Assembly (NCBI GenBank): GCA_045613165.1
Contig: JAZLAK010000104.1
Coordinates: 1-17,841, forward strand
Direction of reading: 5' to 3'
From: UMGS1124 sp045613165
Lineage (GTDB): Bacteria > Bacillota_I > Bacilli_A > RF39 > UBA660
DNA: 17,841 bases
Shown here: piece by piece, positions 1 through 6,733 of the stretch
Numbering within the stretch: position 1 is the stretch's first letter
Layout of the letters: the number at the start of each line of letters is the position of its first letter
The notes under the pieces: model-generated
What the model was told of the DNA's origin: nothing
Database searches by the model: none
The model's input: the letters and a program-made list of their open reading frames with translations, nothing else
Translations under genes and position numbers: made by a program

Positions 1-640
1 TGAAAATGATACTGAAAAATTAATAAAATTCACATATAAAAACGAATTTGATAATATCTATATTTATGCTGATAATACATTAATAAATTATATAGTTATA
101 AATGATACAGCATATTACAATAGTGAAATAGATATAAATGAGATACAACTAAAAACAAATACTGATATATATAATTTCTATACATATGATGAACCATTTG
201 TTGTAAACGAAACTTCAACAAACGAAAATATAGAAATATATATTAGTTACAAAAATTATTTATATGAAGAAGTAGATATTTATACTATAGATAATGATAA
301 ATTTATAAATGCTTATAATAAATTAAAAGAAAAAGAAATTGAAATAACTGAATTTAAAGAACATAAAATTGAAGGGAAAATAAGTTTAAAAGAAAATACT
401 ACAATTTATACTTCTATACCATATGATAAAGGATGGAAAGTATATTCAAACGGCAAAGAAATAAATACTTACCAAATTAATAATTCATTATTAGGCTTTG
501 ATTTAAATAAAGGTAAAAATAATATAACTTTAAAATATACAGCGAATAATATAGATATAGGACTTGCTATAAGCATAACAACTATTATTCTTACAACAAC
601 TTATTTAATAACAAAAAGAAAAAAGGCTAATCATCAATAA
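1..640 (+). CDS. YfhO family membrane protein, C-terminal part (5' end outside window)
   Basis: An open frame enters from the left edge (codons begin at base 2) and runs 212 codons to TAA at 638-640. The stretch reading TSIPYDKGWKVYSNGKE, followed by LLGFDLNKGKNNITLKY, is the typical C-terminal beta-sandwich of YfhO-type proteins. It ends in one membrane segment (about the last 25 residues) and a short basic tail, KRKKANHQ. YfhO proteins are large polytopic membrane proteins implicated in glycosylating cell-surface polymers such as lipoteichoic acid in Bacillus. The multi-spanning N-terminal part lies outside the window, so the exact role cannot be judged. It converges on the lipid kinase gene and overlaps its stop by 14 bases. 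Confidence 0.8.
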   Translation, partial: ENDTEKLIKFTYKNEFDNIYIYADNTLINYIVINDTAYYNSEIDINEIQLKTNTDIYNFYTYDEPFVVNETSTNENIEIYISYKNYLYEEVDIYTIDNDKFINAYNKLKEKEIEITEFKEHKIEGKISLKENTTIYTSIPYDKGWKVYSNGKEINTYQINNSLLGFDLNKGKNNITLKYTANNIDIGLAISITTIILTTTYLITKRKKANHQ

Positions 641-654
641 GATTAGTCTTTTTT
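621..654. terminator. Shared bidirectional terminator of two convergent genes
   Basis: A 10-bp stem with one G-T pair (arms 623-632 and 641-650) and an 8-base loop has an A tract on the left and a T tract on the right, so it can work in both directions. Both stop codons (638-640 on plus, 627-629 on minus) lie inside the hairpin. Confidence 0.8.
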
Positions 655-1565
655 GTAAATAATTTTTTAACATTTTTATTAGGCATCATTATTTCAAAAT
701 CATTAATAGTTTTAAATTCAAATTCTCTTGTCGCTCTATCTAATTTTTCTCCATCAATACACCACGCCTTTTTAGGATATTGTTCAAATTCAAATTTAAC
801 TCTACTAGTTTTATAAAATTCAATACCACTAACATTATTAGGATCATTATCTATTAACAATCTCAAAGCTCTAATAATTGAACGTCTTGTAGGAAAATTA
901 CATAATAACAACTCAAATTGATTATCATCTAATCTAACGTCTTTATAAAACATATTCATTCCTGCAATACGATTAGCATTACTAATTAATATAAATGAAA
1001 AATATCCAGTTTTCTTTAATCCATTAACTTCATAATTTACTTTATACGATTTTATAGGTCTAAAAAAGTCTTTTACTCCTTCAAATAAATATGCTAAATA
1101 TCCAAACTTTTTCTTCATATATCTAGGAGTATCATAAGCTATATTGATAAATTTACCTAATCCAGCAACATATACGAAAGGTCTATCATTAACAGTAACA
1201 ATATCAATTTTTTTCTTAGAACCCTCCATTAATAATTTCAAATTGTTTTCGAAACTTTTTCCATATCCAAACATCATCCCCACATCATTAGTCGTTCCGA
1301 TAGGTATATTTGCAACTAACAATCTATTTTTACGTTGCATATTGCCAGTTACAACTTCATTAAAAGTTCCATCTCCACCTACGCTAATTACTAAATCACA
1401 TGTTTCTAAATGACTAACAATTTCTTTAGCATGTCCAGCATATCTAGTTGGCATAATTTTTACATTATATCCATGTTTAGGCAAAATTGTCTTAACACTT
1501 TTTAAATTTGCTTCATTCATGGTATGTCCACTATTTGGATTGTAAATAACAACACAATTTTTCAT
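627..1565 (-). CDS. DagK/YegS-type diacylglycerol (lipid) kinase
   Basis: The 312-residue protein has the full set of lipid-kinase catalytic-domain motifs: a nucleotide-binding loop NPNSG (9-13), the GGDGTFNE signature (63-70) and PIGTTND (88-94). Family members phosphorylate diacylglycerol or related lipids with ATP on the inner face of the membrane, recycling the diacylglycerol released during lipoteichoic acid synthesis. The soluble size matches DgkB/YegS rather than the small membrane enzyme DgkA. I chose the ATG at 1565 because GGTGAT lies 6 bases upstream; an in-frame ATG six codons earlier lacks a good site. The neighbouring YfhO-type gene also suggests surface-polymer metabolism. The exact lipid substrate cannot be read from the sequence. 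Confidence 0.88.
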   Translation of the reverse strand: MKNCVVIYNPNSGHTMNEANLKSVKTILPKHGYNVKIMPTRYAGHAKEIVSHLETCDLVISVGGDGTFNEVVTGNMQRKNRLLVANIPIGTTNDVGMMFGYGKSFENNLKLLMEGSKKKIDIVTVNDRPFVYVAGLGKFINIAYDTPRYMKKKFGYLAYLFEGVKDFFRPIKSYKVNYEVNGLKKTGYFSFILISNANRIAGMNMFYKDVRLDDNQFELLLCNFPTRRSIIRALRLLIDNDPNNVSGIEFYKTSRVKFEFEQYPKKAWCIDGEKLDRATREFEFKTINDFEIMMPNKNVKKLFTKKTNLIDD

Positions 1566-1585
1566 TAAATTATCACCACACATAA

Positions 1586-1614
1586 ATTATAATATATTTT
1601 TTATATTTTGCAAA
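1586..1614 (-). promoter_or_regulatory. Promoter of the lipid kinase gene
   Basis: TTTGCA (1609-1614), 17 bases, then TATAAT (1586-1591) on the minus strand, just downstream of the hsp20 terminator. Confidence 0.55.
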
Positions 1615-1636
1615 TTAAAAAGGGAAAACTCCCTTT
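1612..1636 (-). terminator. Terminator of hsp20
   Basis: A 7-bp stem AAAGGGA/TCCCTTT (1619-1625 and 1630-1636) with a 4-base loop is followed on the minus strand by a short T-rich run. It overlaps the hsp20 stop codon. Confidence 0.75.
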
Positions 1637-2027
1637 ATTCGCTTATTTCAATAATAGTTTTATTATCTTGTTTTTCTTCTTTTGGAACAGTTATACACAA
1701 AGTACCATTATTAAATTTAGCTTCTATTGAATTAGTATCTATTTCACCTAAATAGAAAGTTCTAGTATATTCACCATAACTTCTTTCTTTTTTTATGTAA
1801 TTTTTACTATTGCTTTCTTCAGTTTTTTCTCTTTTAGCAGTTATTGATAAATATCCATTTTTACATTCCAATTTAATATCTTTTTTATCAAATCCTGGTA
1901 AATCAACTTCTATATTATAATTACCATCTTTTTCATAAATATCACATTTCATCATAGAATTATCTTTGTATGTAACAAAATCTTCAAAAAAATCATCTAA
2001 ATAATATTGTCTAGGTATCAAACTCAT
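1635..2027 (-). CDS. Hsp20/alpha-crystallin small heat shock protein
   Basis: The 130-residue protein has an alpha-crystallin domain spanning about 28-120. It contains the VDLPGF strand (41-46), the A-x-x-x-N-G-x-L signature near 103-110 followed by ITVPK, and a C-terminal I-x-I-type anchor (IIEI, 125-128). Small heat shock proteins are ATP-independent holdases that form oligomers and keep unfolding proteins soluble until ATP-dependent chaperones act. The start at 2027 is preceded by AAAGGAAG on the minus strand. Expression is very probably under HrcA, because a CIRCE operator encloses the -35 element. It is a single-gene transcript between its own promoter and terminator. Confidence 0.95.
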   Translation of the reverse strand: MSLIPRQYYLDDFFEDFVTYKDNSMMKCDIYEKDGNYNIEVDLPGFDKKDIKLECKNGYLSITAKREKTEESNSKNYIKKERSYGEYTRTFYLGEIDTNSIEAKFNNGTLCITVPKEEKQDNKTIIEISE

Positions 2028-2052
2028 ATCTCTCTCTTCCTTTCATACTTTA

Positions 2053-2080
2053 ATTATATCACCGTTTTAGCACTTGTCAA
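2053..2080 (-). promoter_or_regulatory. Vegetative promoter of hsp20
   Basis: Consensus TTGACA (2075-2080) and TATAAT (2053-2058) on the minus strand are separated by 16 bases. The -35 lies mainly in the CIRCE spacer. Confidence 0.85.
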
Positions 2081-2093
2081 GTTAAAGTGCTAA
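2067..2093 (-). promoter_or_regulatory. CIRCE element (HrcA operator)
   Basis: A perfect inverted repeat: TTAGCACTT (2067-2075), 9 bases, AAGTGCTAA (2085-2093). The consensus is TTAGCACTC-N9-GAGTGCTAA, so only the outer base of the inner edge differs, symmetrically on both arms. HrcA bound here would cover the -35 and block hsp20 transcription. Confidence 0.93.
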
Positions 2094-2123
2094 AATATAA
2101 AAATTACAAATAAAAAAAGCACT

Positions 2124-2969
2124 TTATATTAGTATACTTATAAATTCTATAAATATACCAACAAGTACTCCTATTAAATATAATGTTGATAGAATAAAAA
2201 TATTTTCTTTCATACTTTTATTAGCCTTAAATAAAACAATTATAGCAACTCCACTACCCGTTAATAACCCTGATATACAAGTGCCTAAATTAATTGCCTC
2301 TTTTAAAAATAATTCTGTTAGGGCAATACTAGCACCACAATTTGGTATTAAACCAATTAATGAACCAACAAAAGGACCAAACAAATTATCCTTCATAAAA
2401 ATTTTACTTATTAAATTAGCACCTAAATATTGAAATAAAATATTTACTATAAAAGAAATAATTATAACAAATAATAATGTATTAAAAGTATGTTTTATAC
2501 TAGATTTAAAAATTCCACGATCGCAATCACAATGTTCTTCATCACACATATGATAATCATACTCTATTTTTAAATTCTTTTTTCTAATTAATTTATCAAC
2601 TAATAAACCAAATATACAACCACAAATAAATTTAATAAATAAAATCAATAGAATTGTTTTAAAAGATGCACCTTCACTTAACATAATAGGTAACATTTCA
2701 TCACTTGTAGAAAGGTAGATAGCAAACAATGTTCCTATTGAAATAACACGTGTTATATAAAAATTGGTTGCTATTACAGAAAATCCACACTGAGGAAACA
2801 AACCTAACAAACTTCCTACAATAGGTCCAAATTTTCCAGATTTCTTTATAAGATTTTTAGTTTTATTATTAAATTTATGTTCTAATAATTCTATTATTAA
2901 AAATGCTATAAATAAAAATGGAATTAATCTCAAACCATCTAATAAAGTATCATTTATTATATCTAACAT
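2124..2969 (-). CDS. Putative manganese/heavy-metal exporter-type permease (ArsP_2-like)
   Basis: The 281-residue protein is very hydrophobic and has two homologous halves. FGPIVGSLLGLFPQCGFS (48-64) recurs as FGPFVGSLIGLIPNCGAS (198-214), each centred on a P-(Q/N)-C-G motif in the membrane. The halves are joined by a charged loop with probable metal ligands H140, C142, H146, C147 and C149. This arrangement matches the putative ten-helix heavy-metal exporter family often annotated as putative manganese transporter or arsenic efflux protein. The actual substrate is unknown. The ATG at 2969 is used because GGGGTGA lies just upstream; the longer frame begins nine codons earlier without a site. 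It has its own promoter set in the ABC-F terminator. Confidence 0.75.
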   Translation of the reverse strand: MLDIINDTLLDGLRLIPFLFIAFLIIELLEHKFNNKTKNLIKKSGKFGPIVGSLLGLFPQCGFSVIATNFYITRVISIGTLFAIYLSTSDEMLPIMLSEGASFKTILLILFIKFICGCIFGLLVDKLIRKKNLKIEYDYHMCDEEHCDCDRGIFKSSIKHTFNTLLFVIIISFIVNILFQYLGANLISKIFMKDNLFGPFVGSLIGLIPNCGASIALTELFLKEAINLGTCISGLLTGSGVAIIVLFKANKSMKENIFILSTLYLIGVLVGIFIEFISILI

Positions 2970-2996
2970 ATAATTCACCCCATAAACATAAAACAA

Positions 2997-3025
2997 ATTA
3001 TAAAATAATATATAAAAAAAGTCAA
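2997..3025 (-). promoter_or_regulatory. Promoter of the metal-exporter-like gene
   Basis: TTGACT (3020-3025), 17 bases, TATAAT (2997-3002) on the minus strand. The -35 is part of the terminator hairpin of the upstream ABC-F gene. Confidence 0.75.
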
Positions 3026-3042
3026 TTTATTAAATTAACTTT
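3014..3042 (-). terminator. Terminator of the ABC-F gene
   Basis: An 11-bp stem with one G-U pair (3018-3028 with 3032-3042) and a 3-base loop, followed by seven T residues on the minus strand. The stop codon at 3035-3037 lies in the stem. Confidence 0.7.
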
Positions 3043-4618
3043 CTAAACCAAATCTTTCAATGTACTCTTCATAACTAATTTCTTTATCACGAATAGTACC
3101 ATCTTTTTTTATTTCTATTAATCTATTACATACAGTATTGATTATTTCTTCATCAAATGTACTAATTATTAAAGAACTTCTATATCTTTCTAAACCTTCA
3201 TTCAAAGCAGTTATGCTTTCTATATCTAAATGATTTGTAGGTTCATCCATTAATAATACATTTCCATGATTTAACATAACTTTAGAGAACATTAAACGAA
3301 CCTTTTCTCCACCAGATAAAACACCAATCTTTTTAAATACTTCATCTCCTGAAAATAACATTCTACCTAAGAATCCTCTAATAAAAGTGTCATCTGTACT
3401 TTCACTAAATTGTCTTAACCATTCCATCATATCTATATTTTTATCAAAATATTTATCATGATTCTTTTCATAATAAGAAATTTTTACAGTAGTACCCACT
3501 TTTACTTCACCACTATCCGGCTTTAACTCTCCACTTAATATATTTAATAAAGTAGTCTTAGCTATTTCATTATTTCCAATAAGACCTATCTTATCTCCTT
3601 TTCTTAAGACAAATCTCACATTATGTAAAATATCTTTATAACATACATTATCTACAATAATAACATCATTACCTAATTCTCTTTCTAAATCGAAATTAAT
3701 ATAAGGATATTTTCTACTACTAGCTTTTATTTCATCCAATTGAATCTTTTCTAAAGCTTTTTTTCTACTAGTAGCTTGTTTACTTTTACTAGCATTTGCA
3801 CTAAATCTTCTAATAAAATCTTCCAACTCTTTAATCTTTTCTTCCTTTTTCTTATTAGAATCTTTCATTTGTTTTTGAATTAATTGACTAGACTTATACC
3901 AAAAATCATAATTACCTACAAACATAGTAATTTTTTCATAGTCAATATCAACCATATGTGTACATACTTTATTTAAAAAAGCTCTATCATGACTTACTAC
4001 TAAAACTGTATTTTTAAAATTTATTAAAAATTCTTCTAACCACATTTTACTTTTTATATCTAATCCATTAGTAGGCTCATCTAAAAGAAGTACATCAGGC
4101 TCTCCAAATAAAGCACTTGCTAATAATACTTTAACTTTATCAGCATCTTTAAGTTCGCTCATTTTTAAATTAAATAAAGATTTATCAACACCTAAACCAT
4201 TTAATAATTTTTCTGCATCACTTTCAGCATTCCAACCATCCATATCAGCAAACTTTTCTTCTAATACTGCAGCACGCATACCATCGTCATTGGTAAAATC
4301 CAATTTAGAATAAATAGCATCTTTTTCTTGCATAATACTATATAATTCTTTATTTCCCATAATAACAGTATCTATTACATTATATTCATCATACTCATTA
4401 TGATTTTGAACTAAAGTTGATATTCTTTCGCCTTTACCAAGTATAACTTCACCCTTAGTAGATTCTATTCTACCATCTAATATTTTTAAAAATGTACTCT
4501 TACCAGCTCCATTAGCACCAATAATTCCATAACAATTATCACCAGTAAATTCTAAATTTACATTTTGAAATAATACTTTTGTTGTAAATCTTAACTCTAA
4601 ATTACTAACTTTCAACAT
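3035..4618 (-). CDS. ABC-F family ATPase, YbiT-like
   Basis: The 527-residue protein has two ATP-binding cassettes and no membrane segments, as in ABC-F proteins, which act on the ribosome in translation or antibiotic protection. Cassette 1 has Walker A GANGAGKS (34-41), a degenerate signature MSELKD (153-158), LLLDEPTNGLD (177-187) and the switch His210. A charged linker follows (about 245-305). Cassette 2 has a weak Walker A (GNNEIAKT, 348-355), an intact LSGGEK (434-439) and LLMDEPTNHLD (455-465). Its switch His is apparently replaced by Phe488. Length and the EIAKT-type second Walker A suggest the YbiT-like branch rather than a known resistance factor. The start has GGTGAT 6 bases upstream. 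Confidence 0.88.
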   Translation of the reverse strand: MLKVSNLELRFTTKVLFQNVNLEFTGDNCYGIIGANGAGKSTFLKILDGRIESTKGEVILGKGERISTLVQNHNEYDEYNVIDTVIMGNKELYSIMQEKDAIYSKLDFTNDDGMRAAVLEEKFADMDGWNAESDAEKLLNGLGVDKSLFNLKMSELKDADKVKVLLASALFGEPDVLLLDEPTNGLDIKSKMWLEEFLINFKNTVLVVSHDRAFLNKVCTHMVDIDYEKITMFVGNYDFWYKSSQLIQKQMKDSNKKKEEKIKELEDFIRRFSANASKSKQATSRKKALEKIQLDEIKASSRKYPYINFDLERELGNDVIIVDNVCYKDILHNVRFVLRKGDKIGLIGNNEIAKTTLLNILSGELKPDSGEVKVGTTVKISYYEKNHDKYFDKNIDMMEWLRQFSESTDDTFIRGFLGRMLFSGDEVFKKIGVLSGGEKVRLMFSKVMLNHGNVLLMDEPTNHLDIESITALNEGLERYRSSLIISTFDEEIINTVCNRLIEIKKDGTIRDKEISYEEYIERFGLES

Positions 4619-4638
4619 AAAAAATCACCACTTAATTA

Positions 4639-4667
4639 AATCTAACATATAAATATATTTTTAACAA
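4639..4667 (-). promoter_or_regulatory. Promoter of the ABC-F gene
   Basis: TTGTTA (4662-4667), 17 bases, TAGATT (4639-4644) with a TG extension before the -10. It begins directly after the rubrerythrin terminator. Confidence 0.5.
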
Positions 4668-4668
4668 G

Positions 4669-4692
4669 AAAAAAAAGTGATTTACATCACCT
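4669..4692 (-). terminator. Terminator of the perR-rubrerythrin operon
   Basis: A 7-bp stem (4675-4681 with 4686-4692), loop TTAC on plus, followed by eight T residues on the minus strand. Confidence 0.85.
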
Positions 4693-4693
4693 A

Positions 4694-5233
4694 TTAATAA
4701 TTTTCTTTCTTTATTTCAAAATATGCTTTTGGATGAGCGCATACAGGACAAACTTCTGGAGCTTCTTTACCTATACAAATATGTCCACAATTTCTACATT
4801 GCCATATTTTATCTCCATCACGACTAAATACTAAGCCACCTTCAATATTTTCAATTAACTTTCTATATCTTTCTTCATGTTCTTTTTCAATAGCAGCAAC
4901 TCCTTCAAATAAAGTAGCAATTCTATCAAAACCTTCTTCACGAGCAGTTTGAGCAAACTCAGCATACATATCAGTCCACTCATAGTTTTCACCATTTGCA
5001 GCATCAATTAAATTTTCCATAGTTGATGGAACAGAACCTCCATGTAATTCTTTAAACCACATTTTTGCATGTTCTTTTTCATTATTTGCAGTTTCTTCAA
5101 ATATTGCAGCGATTTGTTCATAACCATCTTTTTTTGCTTTTGAAGCATAATAAGTATATTTATTTCTTGCTTGACTTTCTCCAGCAAATGCAGCCATTAA
5201 ATTAGCTTCTGTTTTTGATCCTTTTAATTCCAT
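4694..5233 (-). CDS. rbr: Rubrerythrin
   Basis: The 179-residue protein has a four-helix di-iron domain with ligands at E19, E52-x-x-H55 and E116-x-x-H119. A C-terminal rubredoxin-like domain holds iron with C146-x-x-C149 and C162-x-x-C165. Rubrerythrins reduce hydrogen peroxide to water with electrons passed through the rubredoxin centre, a typical anaerobe peroxide defence. The ATG at 5233 is supported by AAGGAG 7 bases upstream. An upstream in-frame extension would run deep into perR and is rejected. The start lies one base past the perR stop, so the two are translated from one message, controlled by the PerR-like operator upstream of perR. Confidence 0.95.
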   Translation of the reverse strand: MELKGSKTEANLMAAFAGESQARNKYTYYASKAKKDGYEQIAAIFEETANNEKEHAKMWFKELHGGSVPSTMENLIDAANGENYEWTDMYAEFAQTAREEGFDRIATLFEGVAAIEKEHEERYRKLIENIEGGLVFSRDGDKIWQCRNCGHICIGKEAPEVCPVCAHPKAYFEIKKENY

Positions 5234-5234
5234 A

Positions 5235-5603
5235 TTAATTCTCCTTTTCTTTACAATCATTACAAATGCCATTAAAGCATAAATCGTAATCAATTACATC
5301 ATAATCTAATAATTCAGGTAATAGAATATTATATTCATAAAAAATATCATCTATTCTTCCACACTTATTGCAAATAATATGTGAATGAATTAAAGTCTTA
5401 TCATACCTATCAATATTATTCGGCATTTTAATTCTTCTTATTTTTCTTGAATCTACTAAACTATTTAAATTTCTATATACAGTCCCTAAACTTATATTAG
5501 GTATTGATTTAATACATTCATTATAAACCTCATCAGCAGTCAAATGACATGAACTAGAAACTACAACTTCATATATCAAATCTTTTTGTCTAGTATTTCT
5601 CAA
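5235..5603 (-). CDS. perR: PerR-type peroxide-sensing Fur family repressor
   Basis: The 122-residue protein has an N-terminal winged helix (recognition helix near ISLGTVYRNL, 37-46). The dimerisation domain carries structural zinc cysteines C78-x-x-C81 and C114-x-x-C117. The regulatory metal ligands align with Bacillus PerR H37, D85, H91, H93 and D104 as H20, D68, H73, H75 and D86. The Asp at the last site favours PerR over Fur. PerR with Fe(II) is oxidised by peroxide at its histidines and releases DNA. The start is probably TTG at 5603, with GAGGTGAT just upstream. It sits with rubrerythrin in a two-gene operon and should repress itself through the palindrome at 5618-5634. Confidence 0.88.
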   Translation of the reverse strand: MRNTRQKDLIYEVVVSSSCHLTADEVYNECIKSIPNISLGTVYRNLNSLVDSRKIRRIKMPNNIDRYDKTLIHSHIICNKCGRIDDIFYEYNILLPELLDYDVIDYDLCFNGICNDCKEKEN

Positions 5604-5617
5604 ACAATCACCTCTTA

Positions 5618-5634
5618 TTAGTAATGATTACTAA
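5618..5634. promoter_or_regulatory. PerR-box-like operator
   Basis: A perfect palindrome, TTAGTAATGATTACTAA, of two 8-bp arms around one central G. This is the 7-1-7 style of Fur/PerR boxes. It covers the predicted transcription start of perR-rbr, so binding would block initiation. Confidence 0.8.
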
Positions 5635-5638
5635 TTAA

Positions 5639-5667
5639 AGTATATAATAAATTTAATAAAAATACAA
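5639..5667 (-). promoter_or_regulatory. Promoter of perR-rbr
   Basis: TTGTAT (5662-5667), 17 bases, TATACT (5639-5644) on the minus strand. The PerR-like palindrome begins five bases downstream of the -10. Confidence 0.6.
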
Positions 5668-5677
5668 CTAAAAAATC

Positions 5678-5706
5678 AAAAAAACTCTTAAAACATTATA
5701 AGAGTT
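5678..5706 (-). terminator. Terminator of the HELEH-motif gene
   Basis: A perfect 8-bp stem AACTCTTA/TAAGAGTT (5683-5690 and 5699-5706), 8-base loop, then seven T residues on the minus strand. Confidence 0.85.
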
Positions 5707-6516
5707 CTATTCAAATTTATTCATTATATTTACTTGATTATGTAATGAATTAAATTCATAATAACTTATAGGTAAACCATATGTTAATCTTTTTTCATAA
5801 TCAAATCCATTTTCTACATTTTGTTTTATCGTTCCATTAGTATTTATAAGTCCCAGTCTTTTTAACGAATCATTCATATTACCAACTAAAAAATAATATA
5901 TTGTAGGAGCCATAATGTCAGAATCAATCACTTGATAATCAGTTATAGCATAATCTAATAATTTATAATTCTCAAAATTCAATAAATTAGGAACTAATTC
6001 TTTAATATAATTAAGTATATTTATAATTTCTCTATAAGAAATAATATTAGCTAACCTTTCTTCAGGAGCATAATTATATGCTGCCTTATACAATTTATTA
6101 TTAGTACAAAATAAAGATTCACTCAATATCATAGATTCATAAGTGCTACTATTTTCACACTTATTAAATTGATTAGCATGTTCTAATTCATGAAGCATCA
6201 ACTGTGCTATTTCTAAATTTTTTAAAAATAAATTTTCAAAATCACTAAAATAACAATATTTATTCTCAAAATTTTCCAAATATTCCACTATAGAATAATA
6301 ATTTACTCTTATACGTTTCAATAGATGATTATAAGATGCTAAAACTGTTCCGGTATCTCTTGATTGAATTTCTTCACTGAATGTTACAAATTTAACATAA
6401 TCATCTAAATTCTTATAATTCACAACAATTTCAATAAATTTATCCAAAAATTTTCTATCAATAATCTTTCTTTGTTTGGTATAATCATAGATTATTCTCA
6501 ATAACTTTAATTCCAT
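5707..6516 (-). CDS. Uncharacterised protein with HELEH motif (possible zinc metallopeptidase)
   Basis: I do not recognise this 269-residue protein as a named family. It contains H109-E-L-E-H113 in a helix-like context (QLMLHELEHANQF), which fits the zincin HExxH motif. A second acidic pair, E152-E153, about 40 residues further in APEERLAN, could supply the third metal ligand as in gluzincins. There is no signal peptide or membrane segment, so a cytoplasmic protein is expected. It is a single-gene transcript with its own promoter and terminator. The ATG at 6516 follows an AAAGGGG site. Alternatives are a non-enzymatic protein with a chance HExxH, or an ImmA-like regulatory protease. Only the motif supports a peptidase role. 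Confidence 0.7.
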   Translation of the reverse strand: MELKLLRIIYDYTKQRKIIDRKFLDKFIEIVVNYKNLDDYVKFVTFSEEIQSRDTGTVLASYNHLLKRIRVNYYSIVEYLENFENKYCYFSDFENLFLKNLEIAQLMLHELEHANQFNKCENSSTYESMILSESLFCTNNKLYKAAYNYAPEERLANIISYREIINILNYIKELVPNLLNFENYKLLDYAITDYQVIDSDIMAPTIYYFLVGNMNDSLKRLGLINTNGTIKQNVENGFDYEKRLTYGLPISYYEFNSLHNQVNIMNKFE

Positions 6517-6544
6517 ATATAAAACCCCTTTTGAATTGCGTAAT

Positions 6545-6573
6545 ATAATAACATACTAAACTTTATAAGTCAA
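6545..6573 (-). promoter_or_regulatory. Promoter of the HELEH-motif gene
   Basis: TTGACT (6568-6573), 17 bases, TATTAT (6545-6550) with a TG extension. The -35 starts inside the T tract of the tRNA terminator. Confidence 0.75.
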
Positions 6574-6600
6574 AAAAAGAGTTATTCCTAACTCTTTTTA
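6572..6600 (-). terminator. Terminator of tRNA-Cys
   Basis: A perfect 11-bp stem (6574-6584 and 6589-6599) with a 4-base loop; on the minus strand the T run at its end merges into the next promoter. Confidence 0.88.
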
Positions 6601-6608
6601 TATCAACT

Positions 6609-6682
6609 TGGAGGACCCAGTCGGATTTGAACCAACGATCAGGGAGTTGCAGTCCCACGCCTTACCACTTGGCTATGGATCC
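6609..6682 (-). tRNA. tRNA-Cys (anticodon GCA), CCA encoded
   Basis: Minus-strand cloverleaf of 74 nt. The acceptor is GGATCCA paired with TGGGTCC. The D arm is closed by GCC/GGC. The anticodon loop is CTGCAAC, giving GCA. The T arm is GTTGG-TTCAAAT-CCGAC. The discriminator U73, the main identity base of tRNA-Cys, is followed by an encoded CCA. The outermost anticodon-stem pair is a U-U mismatch. It is a single tRNA gene with its own promoter and terminator. Confidence 0.95.
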
Positions 6683-6702
6683 ATCACATAAGTTATGCAA
6701 CT

Positions 6703-6730
6703 ATTATATCACATAACTCATATAAATCAA
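6703..6730 (-). promoter_or_regulatory. Promoter of tRNA-Cys
   Basis: TTGATT (6725-6730), 16 bases, TATAAT (6703-6708), about 20 bases before the mature tRNA 5' end. The short leader would be removed by RNase P. Confidence 0.75.
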
Positions 6731-6733
6731 GAA

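Noticed and set aside
1144..1413. Plus-strand open frame of 89 codons
   Set aside because: It lies wholly inside the lipid kinase gene on the opposite strand, has no ribosome site and gives a low-complexity protein.
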